Source: Vavraia culicis subsp. floridensis (Eukaryota > Microsporidia > Pleistophoridae). From it: a DNA stretch of 64,000 bases. The position numbers and the translations under genes are program-made. The DNA is taken from the NCBI RefSeq assembly GCF_000192795.1, contig NW_007360616.1, positions 56,562 through 120,561 of the forward strand. The letters are read 5' to 3'. The notes under the pieces are model-generated. The model worked only from the letters and a program-made list of their open reading frames with translations, was not told the origin of the DNA and made no database searches. Below, in pieces: positions 23,774 through 34,663 of this stretch (position 1 is the stretch's first letter; each line of letters opens with the position of its first letter).

Positions 23774-25604
23774 AAATAAAAAATTTGCTTGCCATGGTAA
23801 GCAAACGCGGTCTTAAAGATATGTTAAATGATCTATCCTTTGCCCTTGTAGCGAAAATGAACCGATCCCTGGTAGCAGTGCAGGTAGATGCGGTAAAATT
23901 ATTGGGAGAATGAACAGAATGCCCTGATTTTAATCGCATCACCAGTTCTTGCCTGGGAACGGACACAAAAAGAGGTTATATGCGATATTAGACCGTACAT
24001 GTTGCACACATGGTTAGAGGAAAACGAAGGACTCGCTTTAGTTCTACGGTTGAGTACCTGCGGAGTGCACACCTAACAACTGGCACAGTACGAGAAATAC
24101 GTTAACGTTAGTTAAGGAGAATGCCCTGTTAACGCTGATCGTGGTACGGTGAGTGATTCGTTTGCTCAGAGAGAATCGGTTCAAAAAAGGTTAGCACTGC
24201 AAATGCAAATTTACATCGCTTTTTTACCGATAACACCAAAAATTTGTTTCTTCTGCAAAGCATTAACGGTGTGTCTACGTTTTCACTTTTGCTTTTTTGG
24301 CACGCAGGGGTAGCAAGGCTTGCTCTGTGCTACTACTGTTGTAGGAAGGTGCCATTCGTGTTGGCGCTCTGGAGTAAAATGAAAAACTGCTGGTGAAGTA
24401 CGACACTGCCCTGAAAACGGTTCGTAAAAGTGAAGTACGCGTTTTGGTGAGCATTAAGTGAATGAAACACCGTTCATCTTTGCTCATGAGCATTACCGTT
24501 TTACGGTTTGGTTTTAGGACCAATATTTTTGATTCGTAGGACATAATTTAATCGGTGAGGTACGCAAGTGCTGTTCACGTGCAATCCTTCATAAATACGC
24601 TCAGCTTTGAGCAGCCTTTCATCCATCAACTGATGATCAATCAGTTACCGTTTGCAAGGTGCAACTGCTCCATTATAAGCTTAGCAACGCTGTGTAATGC
24701 CGGTACTGGACCAACCAAGGTTTTGCCAGTGATAGGTACGCGTACCACCTGATGCGAACATAACGTGCAACAGGGCGTAACAAACCATTTTTACCACCAA
24801 ATCAGCGTGCCCTAAAATTGTAGGTAACACGAGCAGCTCGCGTTACCTACGATGCTCATCAAAATAGCTTATTTAATGCATAACATTCTGATCGGTAGTA
24901 GTGCCGTGGAACGATGATGTTCCTTCATATCAGCCCTAGAGAACGGAAACATCACATAAAAAAGCACTTCGAGGTGTTTGGCCCGTTTCACCTATCGTTC
25001 GTATGACAGGGTGGTACTGCTTGGCATGAACAAATTATTTGCCGTTCATCTACACGGGGCAGCAAATTGCTGCACGAAGAGTTGTGACCGCGTGGGTGTA
25101 GCATTGTGGGATAGGACAGCAGATCATTGGTGTGGAAGGTGGTGTTGGTGCAATGCTGTGGTTTATTACGTGCAATAACTGCGCTGTGTGAGAATAAAAA
25201 TGTGTTGTGTGAGAATTGCTGTAGGGTGCTATCACGGATGGAGAATACTTTTATGATGGGTACCGCCATCAGAACAAGCATTGCTCTGCGGAGAGAGCGT
25301 GCATTTGCGATTGATAGGATGCAGACATGTCTTTTGCACGTGCTACCGTACTTTTTGTGGTGTCAGTACGAAGTAACATGGCAGTACGTGCTGCGATACG
25401 TGGACAGGGCCTAGGAAAACGTAGGTGTTTGAACAGCACGGGCGTATGAAATGCTTTTCGTTAAATGCTACGATCGGTAAAACGGTGTGCTAAAACGTGG
25501 CATACACTGTAAACACGGCTGTATGACCGTGTGCACACCACGAACATTACGTGCTATCCCTTGTTCTTGGTCACCACAAAATGTTTTTACGGTTGCTTTC
25601 ACTT

Positions 25605-25612
25605 TTCTAGAA
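25605..25612 (+). promoter_or_regulatory. Heat-shock-element-like site before Hsp90
   Basis: TTCTAGAA forms a perfect TTCnnGAA pair, followed by an imperfect third unit (TTTCT). It lies ten bases upstream of the TATA box. Binding by HSF is inferred from the motif only. Confidence 0.4.
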
Positions 25613-25621
25613 TTTCTAAAA

Positions 25622-25629
25622 TATAAAAG
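25622..25629 (+). promoter_or_regulatory. TATA box of the Hsp90 gene
   Basis: TATAAAAG lies 19 bases before the ATG at 25641 and 28 bases before the in-frame ATG at 25650. The usual spacing in this window (24-29) favours 25650 as the start. Confidence 0.5.
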
Positions 25630-25640
25630 AAAAAAAATTT

Positions 25641-27938
25641 ATGCCCTCCATGTCAGTAGAGAACACAGCAAACATTGAGCAAAGTGCAACCACCCACGGT
25701 GAGAACAAGACCGAAGAGACGGAGCAGGCCAAAGAGACGTACTCCTACGATGTGGAGATGACGAACCTTATGAGCATAATAATAAACAGCATGTACTCCT
25801 CCAAGGACTACTTCTTGAGAGAGCTGATCAGCAACTGTTCGGATGCGTGTGACAAGCTGAATGCGCTCAGGCAGGATCTGAGGGACAAGGGCGTGAACGT
25901 AGATATGCAGTTGAAGATGAATGTTACGCCTACGGATGACACGATCACTGTGTGTGATAACGGTATTGGAATGACCAAGGATGACTTGGTTAAGTTCTTG
26001 GGATGTGTGGCCAATTCTGGTACACGTAAATTTAGAGAGGCGGTTAAGAGTGCGAAGGCCTCTGTTGATGACTTGATCGGTCAATTCGGGCTGGGCTTCT
26101 ATGCATCGTTTCTTGTGGCTGACAAGGTGCAGGTTGTAACGAAGTATCCAACGGAGGACAAGCAGTACATGTGGACAAGCTCGGGTTTGGGGCATTATAC
26201 GGTTGAGGAGGTGCCTGTTGACATGGAGCACGGCACACGTGTGGTATTGCATATAAAGGAGAGCTGTAGAGAGTTTGTGAAGAAGGAGAAGGTTAAAGAG
26301 CTGATCAAGAAGTACTCTATGTTTATCGGCTATCCAATTATACTCAGGACTTTGGAAGAGAAGGAGGTTGAGGAAGAGACGGGCGAAGGGGTAGATAAGG
26401 AGACTGGTGAGAAGGTAACAGACGAGGAAGTAGATAAGGAAACGGGCGAAAAAGTGAATGAGGAAACGGACGGGAAAGTGAATGAGGAAACGGACGAGAA
26501 AGTAGATAAGGAAACGGGCGAAAAGGTTATCGACAAGGTCACAGATGAAGAGACTGGTGAGGAAGTAGATAAGGAAACGGGCGAAAAGGTTATCGACAAA
26601 GTCACAGATGAAGAGACTGGTGAGAAAGTTGATCAGGAAACGGGCGAGAAAGTCGATCAGGAAACGGGCGAGAAGGAACACAAGGAGAAGGTAAAGAAAA
26701 TGGTGAAGGAATGGAAGGACGAGCAGATCAACAAGGAAAAGCCGTTGTGGACGATGAATCCTAAAGATGTTACCAAGGAGATGTACACCTCGTTCTACAA
26801 GACCATCAGTAACGACTGGGATGACTATTTGGCCGTTAAACACAGCCATTTGGAGGGTAGCATTTCGTTTGATGTGCTCCTTTTCGCTCCAAAGAGACCG
26901 AAGTTTAACATGTTCAGCGATAAGGGCGCGAAGAAGCACCAAGTACGTTTGTACTGCAACAGCGTGTTTGTTACCGATGAATTAGACCTGCCCGATTGGA
27001 TGCACTGCGTTGTGGGTGTGATCAGCAGCCGGGATCTGCCAATGAACGTGAGCAGAGAGTTCTTGCAGGGAAAGAATACGAAGAAACTGATAAAGAAGAC
27101 GCTAACGAAGAAGACGGTCGAGCTGTTGAAGGAGATGAACAAGGAGACGTACGATCAGTTCTATGGCGAGTTCAGCAGCGCTATCAAGCTGGCGGTGCGT
27201 GACGACAACGAGCAAGCGCTTGAGCCGTTGCTCAGGTTCAACACGAGCAAGAGGGAGAGCATAGGACTGGATGAGTACGTAAAGGATATGAAGGAGGGGC
27301 AGAATAAGATTTATGTAATCACGGGCACTACGAAGGAAGAGGTGGTGAAGAGCCCGTTCCTTGAGTATTTCAAGGATTATGAGGTGATCTTCATGATCGA
27401 TTCGATGGACGAGTACCTTCTACAGCGTTTTAGGTCGTACAAGGGCAACGATGTGATAAAGATCAACCAGGAAGGTGTTGAAATTCCGAATGCTGAGGTG
27501 AGCAAGGAGATGCAGGACGAGCTGAAGACGCTCAAGGAGAAGATCGAGGGCGCGTTGGGTGATACGATTGAGCGTGTAGAGTTCCTCAATCTTGGAGATA
27601 AGCATATGTTGGTGCGATCGCCTAAGTATAGTATATCACCGGCAATGGAGAAGATCTTAGCGGCACAGGTGGCCATTGACAAGAGCAACATGTTTATGTT
27701 CCCCAAGGGCAAGAAGATCGTGCAGATAAATGTGTCGCATCCGCTAACCTTCAAACTTAACAGCCTGGTTAATGACGACTCTGCATTCACGAAGCTGCTC
27801 AATCTGCTGTTCAGGGTTGCGTGTGTGCAATGCGGGTATTCGTTGGATGATCCTGTTGGATTTGCTGATATGGTTATTGATACTTTGCTGAGCGGGAAGG
27901 AAGAGACCAAAGTTGTTGAGGAGGAAGAAGTGCATTAA
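25641..27938 (+). CDS. HSP90: Cytosolic Hsp90 chaperone with expanded charged linker
   Basis: A 765-aa Hsp90. The N-terminal ATPase has ELISNCSDACDKL (61-73), DNGIGM (106-111), NSGTRKF (125-131) and GQFGLGFYASFLVADKV (147-163). The middle domain starts near KPLWTMNP and includes the NVSREFLQ segment. The C-terminal dimerisation part is complete. The charged linker (about 240-365) is unusually long and built from VDKETGEK-type repeats. The protein ends EEEEVH, not the MEEVD that binds TPR co-chaperones in cytosolic Hsp90s. There is no signal peptide and no KDEL, so it is not the ER form. The first ATG is used here; promoter spacing suggests the ATG at 25650 may be the real one. A heat-shock-like element lies upstream. 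Identity is secure. Confidence 0.97.
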   Translation: MPSMSVENTANIEQSATTHGENKTEETEQAKETYSYDVEMTNLMSIIINSMYSSKDYFLRELISNCSDACDKLNALRQDLRDKGVNVDMQLKMNVTPTDDTITVCDNGIGMTKDDLVKFLGCVANSGTRKFREAVKSAKASVDDLIGQFGLGFYASFLVADKVQVVTKYPTEDKQYMWTSSGLGHYTVEEVPVDMEHGTRVVLHIKESCREFVKKEKVKELIKKYSMFIGYPIILRTLEEKEVEEETGEGVDKETGEKVTDEEVDKETGEKVNEETDGKVNEETDEKVDKETGEKVIDKVTDEETGEEVDKETGEKVIDKVTDEETGEKVDQETGEKVDQETGEKEHKEKVKKMVKEWKDEQINKEKPLWTMNPKDVTKEMYTSFYKTISNDWDDYLAVKHSHLEGSISFDVLLFAPKRPKFNMFSDKGAKKHQVRLYCNSVFVTDELDLPDWMHCVVGVISSRDLPMNVSREFLQGKNTKKLIKKTLTKKTVELLKEMNKETYDQFYGEFSSAIKLAVRDDNEQALEPLLRFNTSKRESIGLDEYVKDMKEGQNKIYVITGTTKEEVVKSPFLEYFKDYEVIFMIDSMDEYLLQRFRSYKGNDVIKINQEGVEIPNAEVSKEMQDELKTLKEKIEGALGDTIERVEFLNLGDKHMLVRSPKYSISPAMEKILAAQVAIDKSNMFMFPKGKKIVQINVSHPLTFKLNSLVNDDSAFTKLLNLLFRVACVQCGYSLDDPVGFADMVIDTLLSGKEETKVVEEEEVH

Positions 27939-29250
27939 AGGTTTAAGTTTTATTTATTTGAGTTGTGCTCTGAGTGCGAGGTTTAGTTTGGTTGTCTTAG
28001 GATCGAGATTACATAATCACCGAATAGGTAGCTAATTAATTAACCCCTACCATAAGATCTTAAACAATAGAAAAAACATAATACGAGATATGACAAGAAG
28101 AAAATATCATTGAATGGATAGAGCACTTTTTTCGTTTTATAAACGGGAATAGCGCAGCTAGTTTCTTTCTATTATGATGGAGGTGTTGTGCAAGATAGCT
28201 AAATAGCCTTCTTTATTAATTGAAGACCAGCAATCGTGATCAGTCCTTGCAGGCTACAAAAGTGTGATTCGGATTGTGTGGTATGAGGATAGAGATAAAC
28301 GATTTTTGGTAAAAAAGAAGTAGAAAATGGCAAATAAACACATTTAAGGAAAAATTATTTTCATATCAAGTAACTCAGCCAATAGGAGTAAAAAATATGA
28401 ATACAGCTTTATATACACTGAATGTAGAAGCAGTGTAGAGTATAAAAAAGCTGGCGTAGTGTTGATCCTCACATGAACGAAACAAACGAGGAAGTTCGCC
28501 AAAGCAGTGTGCGTTTTAACAGGAGGAATTATACGTAGGAATGCACTGAATAGATCAATAATGTCTGTATTAAATGAAATATAATGTAAAATTAACTAAT
28601 TAGATACATTTTGCACAGAATAGATAATTTGAAATCACCGATCGGGAGTAAAACTATTTTAGATCTATAAAAATTTTTCACAGAAATCTCAGATCAATGG
28701 TAGCAAACAGAACACATTATTACGTAGATTAAAACTAAGGAGTGCATGTTTTGAAGCTTAGTAAAATGCTTCTTCGTTGTTTATGGTCGAGTGTAGATTC
28801 TATAAGTGCTAATCCGATTTATCTCACGCTGCGCAGTTGCAATCCGACCTTTCATAAATTAAACACCGAGTTTTAGGCGAATTGTATGGGCGTTGCAATT
28901 TTTTTCAGAAATGATTTACCGTCTAAGTCGGCATGACCGGTGTTACACCATATAGTAACAACATGTTGTGTTACACGTGATCAGACCCCAGCTCGTATCA
29001 ACATGCATATAATACCACCGTACATCAGTAAAATCATCACCTATTCTCGTATCATGATCAAAAATATTTATGGACAGTGCAATACGTTACTAAAACTAAA
29101 AATTAACAAATAACTGCAAAAATGCGCTTGCAAGATCGTGCGATCGCCATTGTTTTTTGGTGACCATTAATAGTAAACGTCCTAAATTAGGAAAATCCAG
29201 AAAAGAATGCTTTTGTTCAATATGGCAGATGTAAGAAATACTTCCAAAAC
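27939..29250. other. Intergenic region after Hsp90 with a Helitron-type end
   Basis: About 1.3 kb of AT-rich DNA with no gene. It contains the hairpin and CTAG end at 28131-28161, listed separately. Nothing else is recognisable. Confidence 0.5.
28131..28161 (+). mobile_element. Helitron-type 3' terminus without coding capacity
   Basis: The hairpin CGTTT-TAT-AAACG (28133-28145, extendable by two wobble pairs) is followed after a 12-base stretch by CTAG (28158-28161) and then T. This is the published arrangement of Helitron 3' ends (hairpin, about 10-12 nt, CTRR, inserted before T). It matches the end at 41009-41040, which adjoins a Helitron helicase remnant. The body would lie to the left, probably within the 200 bases after Hsp90; no TC 5' end was identified. 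Confidence 0.5.
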
Positions 29251-29258
29251 TATATAAG
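29251..29258 (+). promoter_or_regulatory. TATA box of the 590-aa secreted protein gene
   Basis: TATATAAG lies 26-28 bases before the ATG at 29279. Confidence 0.5.
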
Positions 29259-29278
29259 CACACAAATGTGCCAGTTTC

Positions 29279-31051
29279 ATGGTAAAGACCAACTTATATT
29301 TTCTTGACCTAGTATTTGTGCTGCTGCAACTAACCCTGGTATTCGTGATTCCTGGATATGTGCAAGCATCTTATACCTCACATATACAAGCACCTTACAT
29401 GTTACAGACGGATAGTGCGCCTCGACAACGTCCAGCCGTTCAACGGGCACTCTCATCGAATTGGCAGAATCAATATGAATCAAGAATGGAGTATGCAAAG
29501 AAGAGCTCAAACGATCAAAAACACGCAAATGACGGCTTTATCGATCCCAAAACGGACATCAACTCTCATGCATCAGTACCATCGGGACAAACTGCTCAAT
29601 CTCAACAAGCACAAATGGAAAGAACAATACTAACTAGAGAAGATGCACGCAAGCATCTGATTGATTTTCAAAGAGAGCAGCTTGAATTTACTGCCTTGAT
29701 TCAATGCGCGCACGTCAATGTATGTAAAAACGAGTATCATTTTATAAATGTGCAAAAGAATCGTTTAATAAGCCTGTTCAACTATGTCTATCTTATCAAA
29801 ACATATGTTAAAAACATATACTACATGTACAACTTTATGGACGAAAACCATCTAAATGTGATTTTGCCCGCAAATTGGAATAGTGTGAAAAAACGTTTAG
29901 AATCACTTGATACCGTGCTATGGCAGATTGCAAATGAATATGTGCTCTTGGGTTACGATAACGTAGGCCTTACGAAGGATAATCACAGGATTATGGGTGT
30001 TGAGATCGGAGATACGATCTTAGGCGATTCTCTGAGTGAACTAGCCATTGTGCTGAAGAAGTTGAAAGATCATAGCAAGAAAGCCGAGAACAAAGGTCGG
30101 CAGATCGAGGATGCATTGCGTGCTACTGAAAATTGTAATGCTGAGTTCGGGAAGATAATGACTGCACTGAAAGGAAGGACCAGGGGCATGATTGGTTTTG
30201 AAAAATTTGATGATACAGCACTGCAACAATACATCGAAAGGGCAAAAGTGCAATATCATGAAGAAAAAACTGGAGGGTTAATGCACACAATTGATCCCTT
30301 GGTACAGAACATACAGGATTGGAAGGGATACATCAACAGGACTGCTGATTCTATTTTTAGTGATCTGAGAAAACGTGGAGAAAATGAGATTCTTTCTAAA
30401 TCTATAACGGTGAAGCAACGTATAGGCATGATATACACTGCACTAAGTGATGGTATGTATGATTTTGGTAGCGTGTTTGCTAACATTTACAGGAAATCGA
30501 CTGCTCCCGTTCCAATATGCAATGGACCCTCACAGCCTCAACCACTTAAGCAATCTCAGAAAAATCAACCTCAGCCACTTAAGCAATCTCTGCAAAATCA
30601 ACCTCAGCCACTTAAGCAATCTCTGCAAAATCAACCTCAGCCACTTAAGCAATCTCTGCAAAATCAACCTCAGCCACTTAAGCAATCTCTGCAAAATCAA
30701 CCTCAGCCACTTAAGCAATCTCTGCAAAATCAACCACCCCGGCCATTCCAGCAATCTCTGCAAAATCAACCACCCCGGCCATTCCAGCAATCTCAGCCAT
30801 TCCAGCAATCTCAGCAATTCCAGCGACCCCAACAAATGAAACCGACGTTGCAGGTAGACGCTACAGAAAGCAGAAACTTCAAGACCGAATCTGATTTTAT
30901 GCAATTTTCTGAAATAGAAGATGAATATATCTTGAAGGAACTAAAAAATATTGGATTGTTTGAAGCATATGAAGCAAGTAGCGAATATGATAATACACCC
31001 AGAACTGGGTATCAAAGATTTTACGGTGATGATCACAATATCCGTTATTAG
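29279..31051 (+). CDS. Predicted secreted 590-aa protein with Pro/Gln-rich tandem repeats
   Basis: No family is recognised. Residues 1-31 form a signal peptide (hydrophobic LVFVLLQLTLVFVIPGYV then QASY). The region to about residue 120 is polar, Ser/Gln-rich. Residues about 120-410 are predicted mostly helical (for example NRLISLFNYVYLIKTYVK and ALRATENCNAEFGKIMTALK) with few cysteines. Residues about 417-520 are tandem 11-residue units of PQPLKQSLQNQ type, degenerating to RPFQQSQ units. An acidic tail with many tyrosines follows. The TATA box at the usual distance supports the start. Such architecture, a helical domain plus a repetitive low-complexity tail, is common in secreted parasite proteins; a host-facing role is inference only. 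Confidence 0.85.
   Translation: MVKTNLYFLDLVFVLLQLTLVFVIPGYVQASYTSHIQAPYMLQTDSAPRQRPAVQRALSSNWQNQYESRMEYAKKSSNDQKHANDGFIDPKTDINSHASVPSGQTAQSQQAQMERTILTREDARKHLIDFQREQLEFTALIQCAHVNVCKNEYHFINVQKNRLISLFNYVYLIKTYVKNIYYMYNFMDENHLNVILPANWNSVKKRLESLDTVLWQIANEYVLLGYDNVGLTKDNHRIMGVEIGDTILGDSLSELAIVLKKLKDHSKKAENKGRQIEDALRATENCNAEFGKIMTALKGRTRGMIGFEKFDDTALQQYIERAKVQYHEEKTGGLMHTIDPLVQNIQDWKGYINRTADSIFSDLRKRGENEILSKSITVKQRIGMIYTALSDGMYDFGSVFANIYRKSTAPVPICNGPSQPQPLKQSQKNQPQPLKQSLQNQPQPLKQSLQNQPQPLKQSLQNQPQPLKQSLQNQPQPLKQSLQNQPPRPFQQSLQNQPPRPFQQSQPFQQSQQFQRPQQMKPTLQVDATESRNFKTESDFMQFSEIEDEYILKELKNIGLFEAYEASSEYDNTPRTGYQRFYGDDHNIRY
30566..30730 (+). repeat. 33-bp tandem repeat, five units, in the 590-aa gene
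   Basis: Units start at 30566, 30599, 30632, 30665 and 30698 and are essentially identical. A diverged unit precedes them, and 36-bp PRPFQQ-type variants follow to about 30830. The reading frame is kept throughout. Confidence 0.95.
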
Positions 31052-32045
31052 CAGGGCAACCTAGATTAAAAGTTTAATGATGAGGTATTACAGAAGGTAT
31101 TTAAGGTTTTTATAATAGTTTTTTACATTTTTACTCTTTGTGTAGGATGGTATCCAGCAATAAAAAATTTGCTTACTTTTTGGTAACTTATTTTGATATG
31201 CTGAGTATGCCTCATTTTTGGTTTGCTAACTATACTGTTATACTTTTACCGTATTTGCTCGTGATCCTCGATGTATCCTGCAAGGTACAAGCGATTATAC
31301 GAACAAAGGACCACAAACTGATCGAAACTCTTATCTCGCGATGAGTGCAAGCAGTTTTTGTGAGACTGCCAGGCAAAGAAACTTGAAGGGTGCAGTAATG
31401 TCATTGAAAGTGTATGAGAGGACGTCGCGTGAAAGCTTGCTTGCAAAGTCGTAATTTTAGGGTAAGCTCCTTCAACCTTTTGGGTGTGCAAGCACCGTGT
31501 GCGTTTGCACGAGCTGTGTAAACACCGTCAGCACAGTTCATATACAATACCAGAGTTGGACAGGAATATTTAACATTTTCAACACTGTTTGACCTGCATG
31601 TCAACTGTCTGTTCGAAGGTTCTAACAAAGTGCATGGTGCTCCTTAAAACGGGTATCATGCAAGCGTGGCTTGGTGCCGATGTCAATGCTGCAGCAGCAC
31701 GTACCTTTCTGTTGTTGTTTGTGTGCATATTGGATGGTTGGATGGATCAGTATACCGGGTTTCCTTATGGCACAAGGGTCTATGATCACCGTTGAGACCA
31801 AACAGGCAGTGAAAGAAACCCACGATTTGTTCTACTAACACTGTAAAATCAAGAAATGTATGGCTAAGCAAAATGAGCTGTAGATGGCAGATAAGCCGGT
31901 GGTTGTTCGAATACATCCTTTGTCATATCAACAGAAACGAAGAATTGTATATAAAAGCGATAATCGAACGTAATGTTGTGTAAGAGCGTATTTTAACGTT
32001 TTAAACTGTTCAAATAAATTATTTTTACCGCCAGCAATGGTGTGT
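31052..32045. other. Intergenic region between the secreted gene and membrane gene C
   Basis: About 1 kb with short, overlapping, unconvincing frames. I see nothing else in it. Confidence 0.5.
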
Positions 32046-32927
32046 TTATTGCACAATCTCCTTCAACCCTTTTCCAAAGTGACGTTCATCAAGGTACAAA
32101 AAGTACATAAAAATGAACATTGTAACTAACTTGAAGCATAGCGTTACAATGAGTGTTCAAATTAAAAATATAACTTACCTTACGTTCGGAATTTCATAAA
32201 AATTGGCCAGGATTAGTTCTAAAATATCTATGACGGCTGTCAAAGCGATGATAACATATTGGATCTTTCTTGCCCAAACTATTTCTGTGTGTTTGAAAGT
32301 TTGGAAGAAGATAAAGCCAAGAACACGCATAGTTAATTGCAGTATGTACAATACTAACTGTAACGATACTCCATACAACGGAAAAACAGTTTTTAGAACA
32401 CCGAACACAACATGTATCTTGAAGAAAACTATAGTATTTTCCCTAATCATAAATTAAAAAATGAACTTACCTTATTCGCCTCTAATTAGAACTAAGTACT
32501 TACCTATTATTTCCGGACGGCCACCAATTTTCTTGTAGTAGTACCACGAGAACTCGTAGAAAAAATCGCGAAATTTCATGATGAAGAAGACTCCATGAAT
32601 TGCAACCACGCTGATCAGCATGAGCTGAAATGCAAAGGATATATTATTAATATGTGTTATGTTTGCCAAGTTCACTGTAAGTGTGTAGGTGTATATGAAC
32701 GGATATATACACATTTGGTAGATGTTCCGCGCTATTATGGCTTCCATCAAGAAGAAATTGCCAAGAAGTAACGAAGCTCCATAGACCACAAATGGGTATT
32801 CGGTAACCACTTCGGTCGTAAAATACACCGTCAGGCCAAAAAAAGCCAGTTCCAGGAATGTGAAGAACGAAAATATGTAGATGAAGCCTATTTGGGAATT
32901 GACAACGGATCCTGCCCTGGGAATCAT
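32046..32927 (-). CDS. Polytopic membrane protein, four exons (family member C)
   Basis: A multi-exon gene by comparison with two paralogues. Exon 1 is 32504-32927, exon 2 is 32471-32481 (11 nt), exon 3 is 32179-32447 (269 nt) and exon 4 is 32046-32157; spliced length is about 271 aa. Introns start GTAAGT at 32503, 32470 and 32178. Intron 1 (22 nt) ends TAATTAG; intron 2 (23 nt) appears to end TTTATG and intron 3 (21 nt) TTAATTTG, so neither ends in AG. The microexon completes Glu-Ala-Asn-Lys, matching Glu-Ala-Asn-Arg in the paralogues. The protein has about eight hydrophobic segments, with landmarks SWYYYKKIGG, FKHTEIVWARK and DERHFGKGLKE. The frame is open further upstream to 32999; I chose the ATG aligned with the paralogues. 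Function is unknown. Confidence 0.65.
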
Positions 32928-34663
32928 ACATTGGGTGTTGAAAGTGTTTTTATACGGGAAATAGATATTAATCATTATAACAGTGATTTTATTAATCATT
33001 TAAGAAGCTTTTAATTGAAATGATACGATTTTATTTGGTGGTACATAATGTATGGATGTTAAAATGTGGCAGTTGGGTGAATTAAACATCGTAGTTTGTG
33101 ATGGTTTTTGCTTTTAGTTCGAATGTGATCTGAGGTTTTTTCGTAAACCAAAGGCTGGTTGGTAACCATGGTCATTTTAATGGATCAAAAAATGTAATTA
33201 TTTGGGTGTAGCGATTAGTAAACGTATCCTTCGTGAGACAAACCATTATAGGGCTGTGAACAATCTGAGCGGTCTTCGATGTTTTCTTTGTTTAAACCGA
33301 ATCCTTGGGAAGTCTATTTTTCTCATTTCGGATGATATGTTGAGATATTCTAGCGTAATATGCAAAAACATCTACCTTTAAAGATCTTACGATTGTTATC
33401 ATCCGTGTTTGGTGTACGTTTTACTCAAGATCAGATTCGTTTGTTTTTTACTCAAATGTTCAAATAATTCGAAATTAAAAAATTTATCAACCCAATTAAA
33501 CTCAAAAAAATTCATCGAGTCCTATTTACATTTACCATGGAATGCTGTTGGACTGTTAATGCTGTATTTCCATGGCTAAACCTGAACATATGGCTGATCA
33601 AACTATAACAATTGTTTTTCCTATGAATTGAGGATCGCTGGGCCATGACAAAAGCTGCTATTCTAAAGAGTTGACTCGGCATTTATTCGTAAGGTGCTAT
33701 TCACATTGTATAAGTAAGGCCAAGCGACAAAATCATTCAGTGTCCATTATTTGTCCTGATCAAACTGTTGTGGATACGTTTTTTTGCTTATTTCTATAAT
33801 TGGTGCAAATTTATGCCAATCAATGCGTTTAAATGATTGTTAACCTGAATGTATAGTCGCATTGTGATCATAGAACCTGTCGTGACTAATTAATTAATTA
33901 ATTGATTGATTAATACCATTACAACCTGAATCGGATATTTGATCCAATTTTTTTGTTTCATACCGATATATGGACAATATTACTTGATAACTCATGCAAT
34001 AAACAATTAGTTGAATAACCGTCTGCCCGTTAATCAACTAAAGCAGCATTGCGCTTTGATATTTGCTCGTCGATTCATTTTATTGAGATAACTGTAGTTG
34101 TGTGAAAAAAATGCAGCGAAATATTAAATATCTAACAAATTATGTTAAGAGGTTAGTACACTGCCGGTTTCTAACCAAAGCTCGGTGAAAACGAAAATCG
34201 TGTGAACATGCCTTATGCAGGCAAATTTACATAATTTGTAGACTTTATTACCGTGTTAGTAGTGGAAGGATTGAACTCAGAGCATTGTACAGGTAAATGG
34301 GTGTGTTTTTCTATGAGGAGGAAATACTTGACAAATCCGCTATGGTTGTAATGTTAGTATAAACGGAAAGGTTGCGCGTATTAAGTTTGCACTTAGCTAT
34401 GCCAACCAATAGTACCTAGATCGCTTTAAAAGATGCGAAAAGGTCATTAATCAATTCTTAATTCGGAATGTGCGCAGGTAAAAATAGTTAATCTATCCAT
34501 TTTTTAATAAAACACAATTCATTTGGTTTAACATTCATACAATATTATCAAATGCAATGAAAGCTCTGTGTAATGCTGAAATAATTCGCATTATGATACA
34601 TATTCTCTTTTAAAATATGTTTCAGTAATTTACTTCATCTTCACCCAACCACTCGTTGCCAGC
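32928..34663. other. AT-rich intergenic region between membrane genes C and A
   Basis: About 1.7 kb with no open frame of note and no recognisable element. A short TTAATTAATTAATTGATTGA run lies near 33890. Confidence 0.55.

Larger units (their letters stand above)
23409..25604. other. Intergenic region between helicase and Hsp90
   Basis: About 2.2 kb without a convincing gene. It holds a degenerate Helitron-end-like motif near 23566-23596 and a 26-bp direct repeat near 23697-23773. Short frames on both strands (for example 24275-24544, 24978-25414) overlap and match nothing. Confidence 0.5.

Noticed and set aside
25653..26942. 429-codon minus-strand frame inside Hsp90
   Set aside because: Antisense shadow of conserved Hsp90 coding sequence, extended by the linker repeats.
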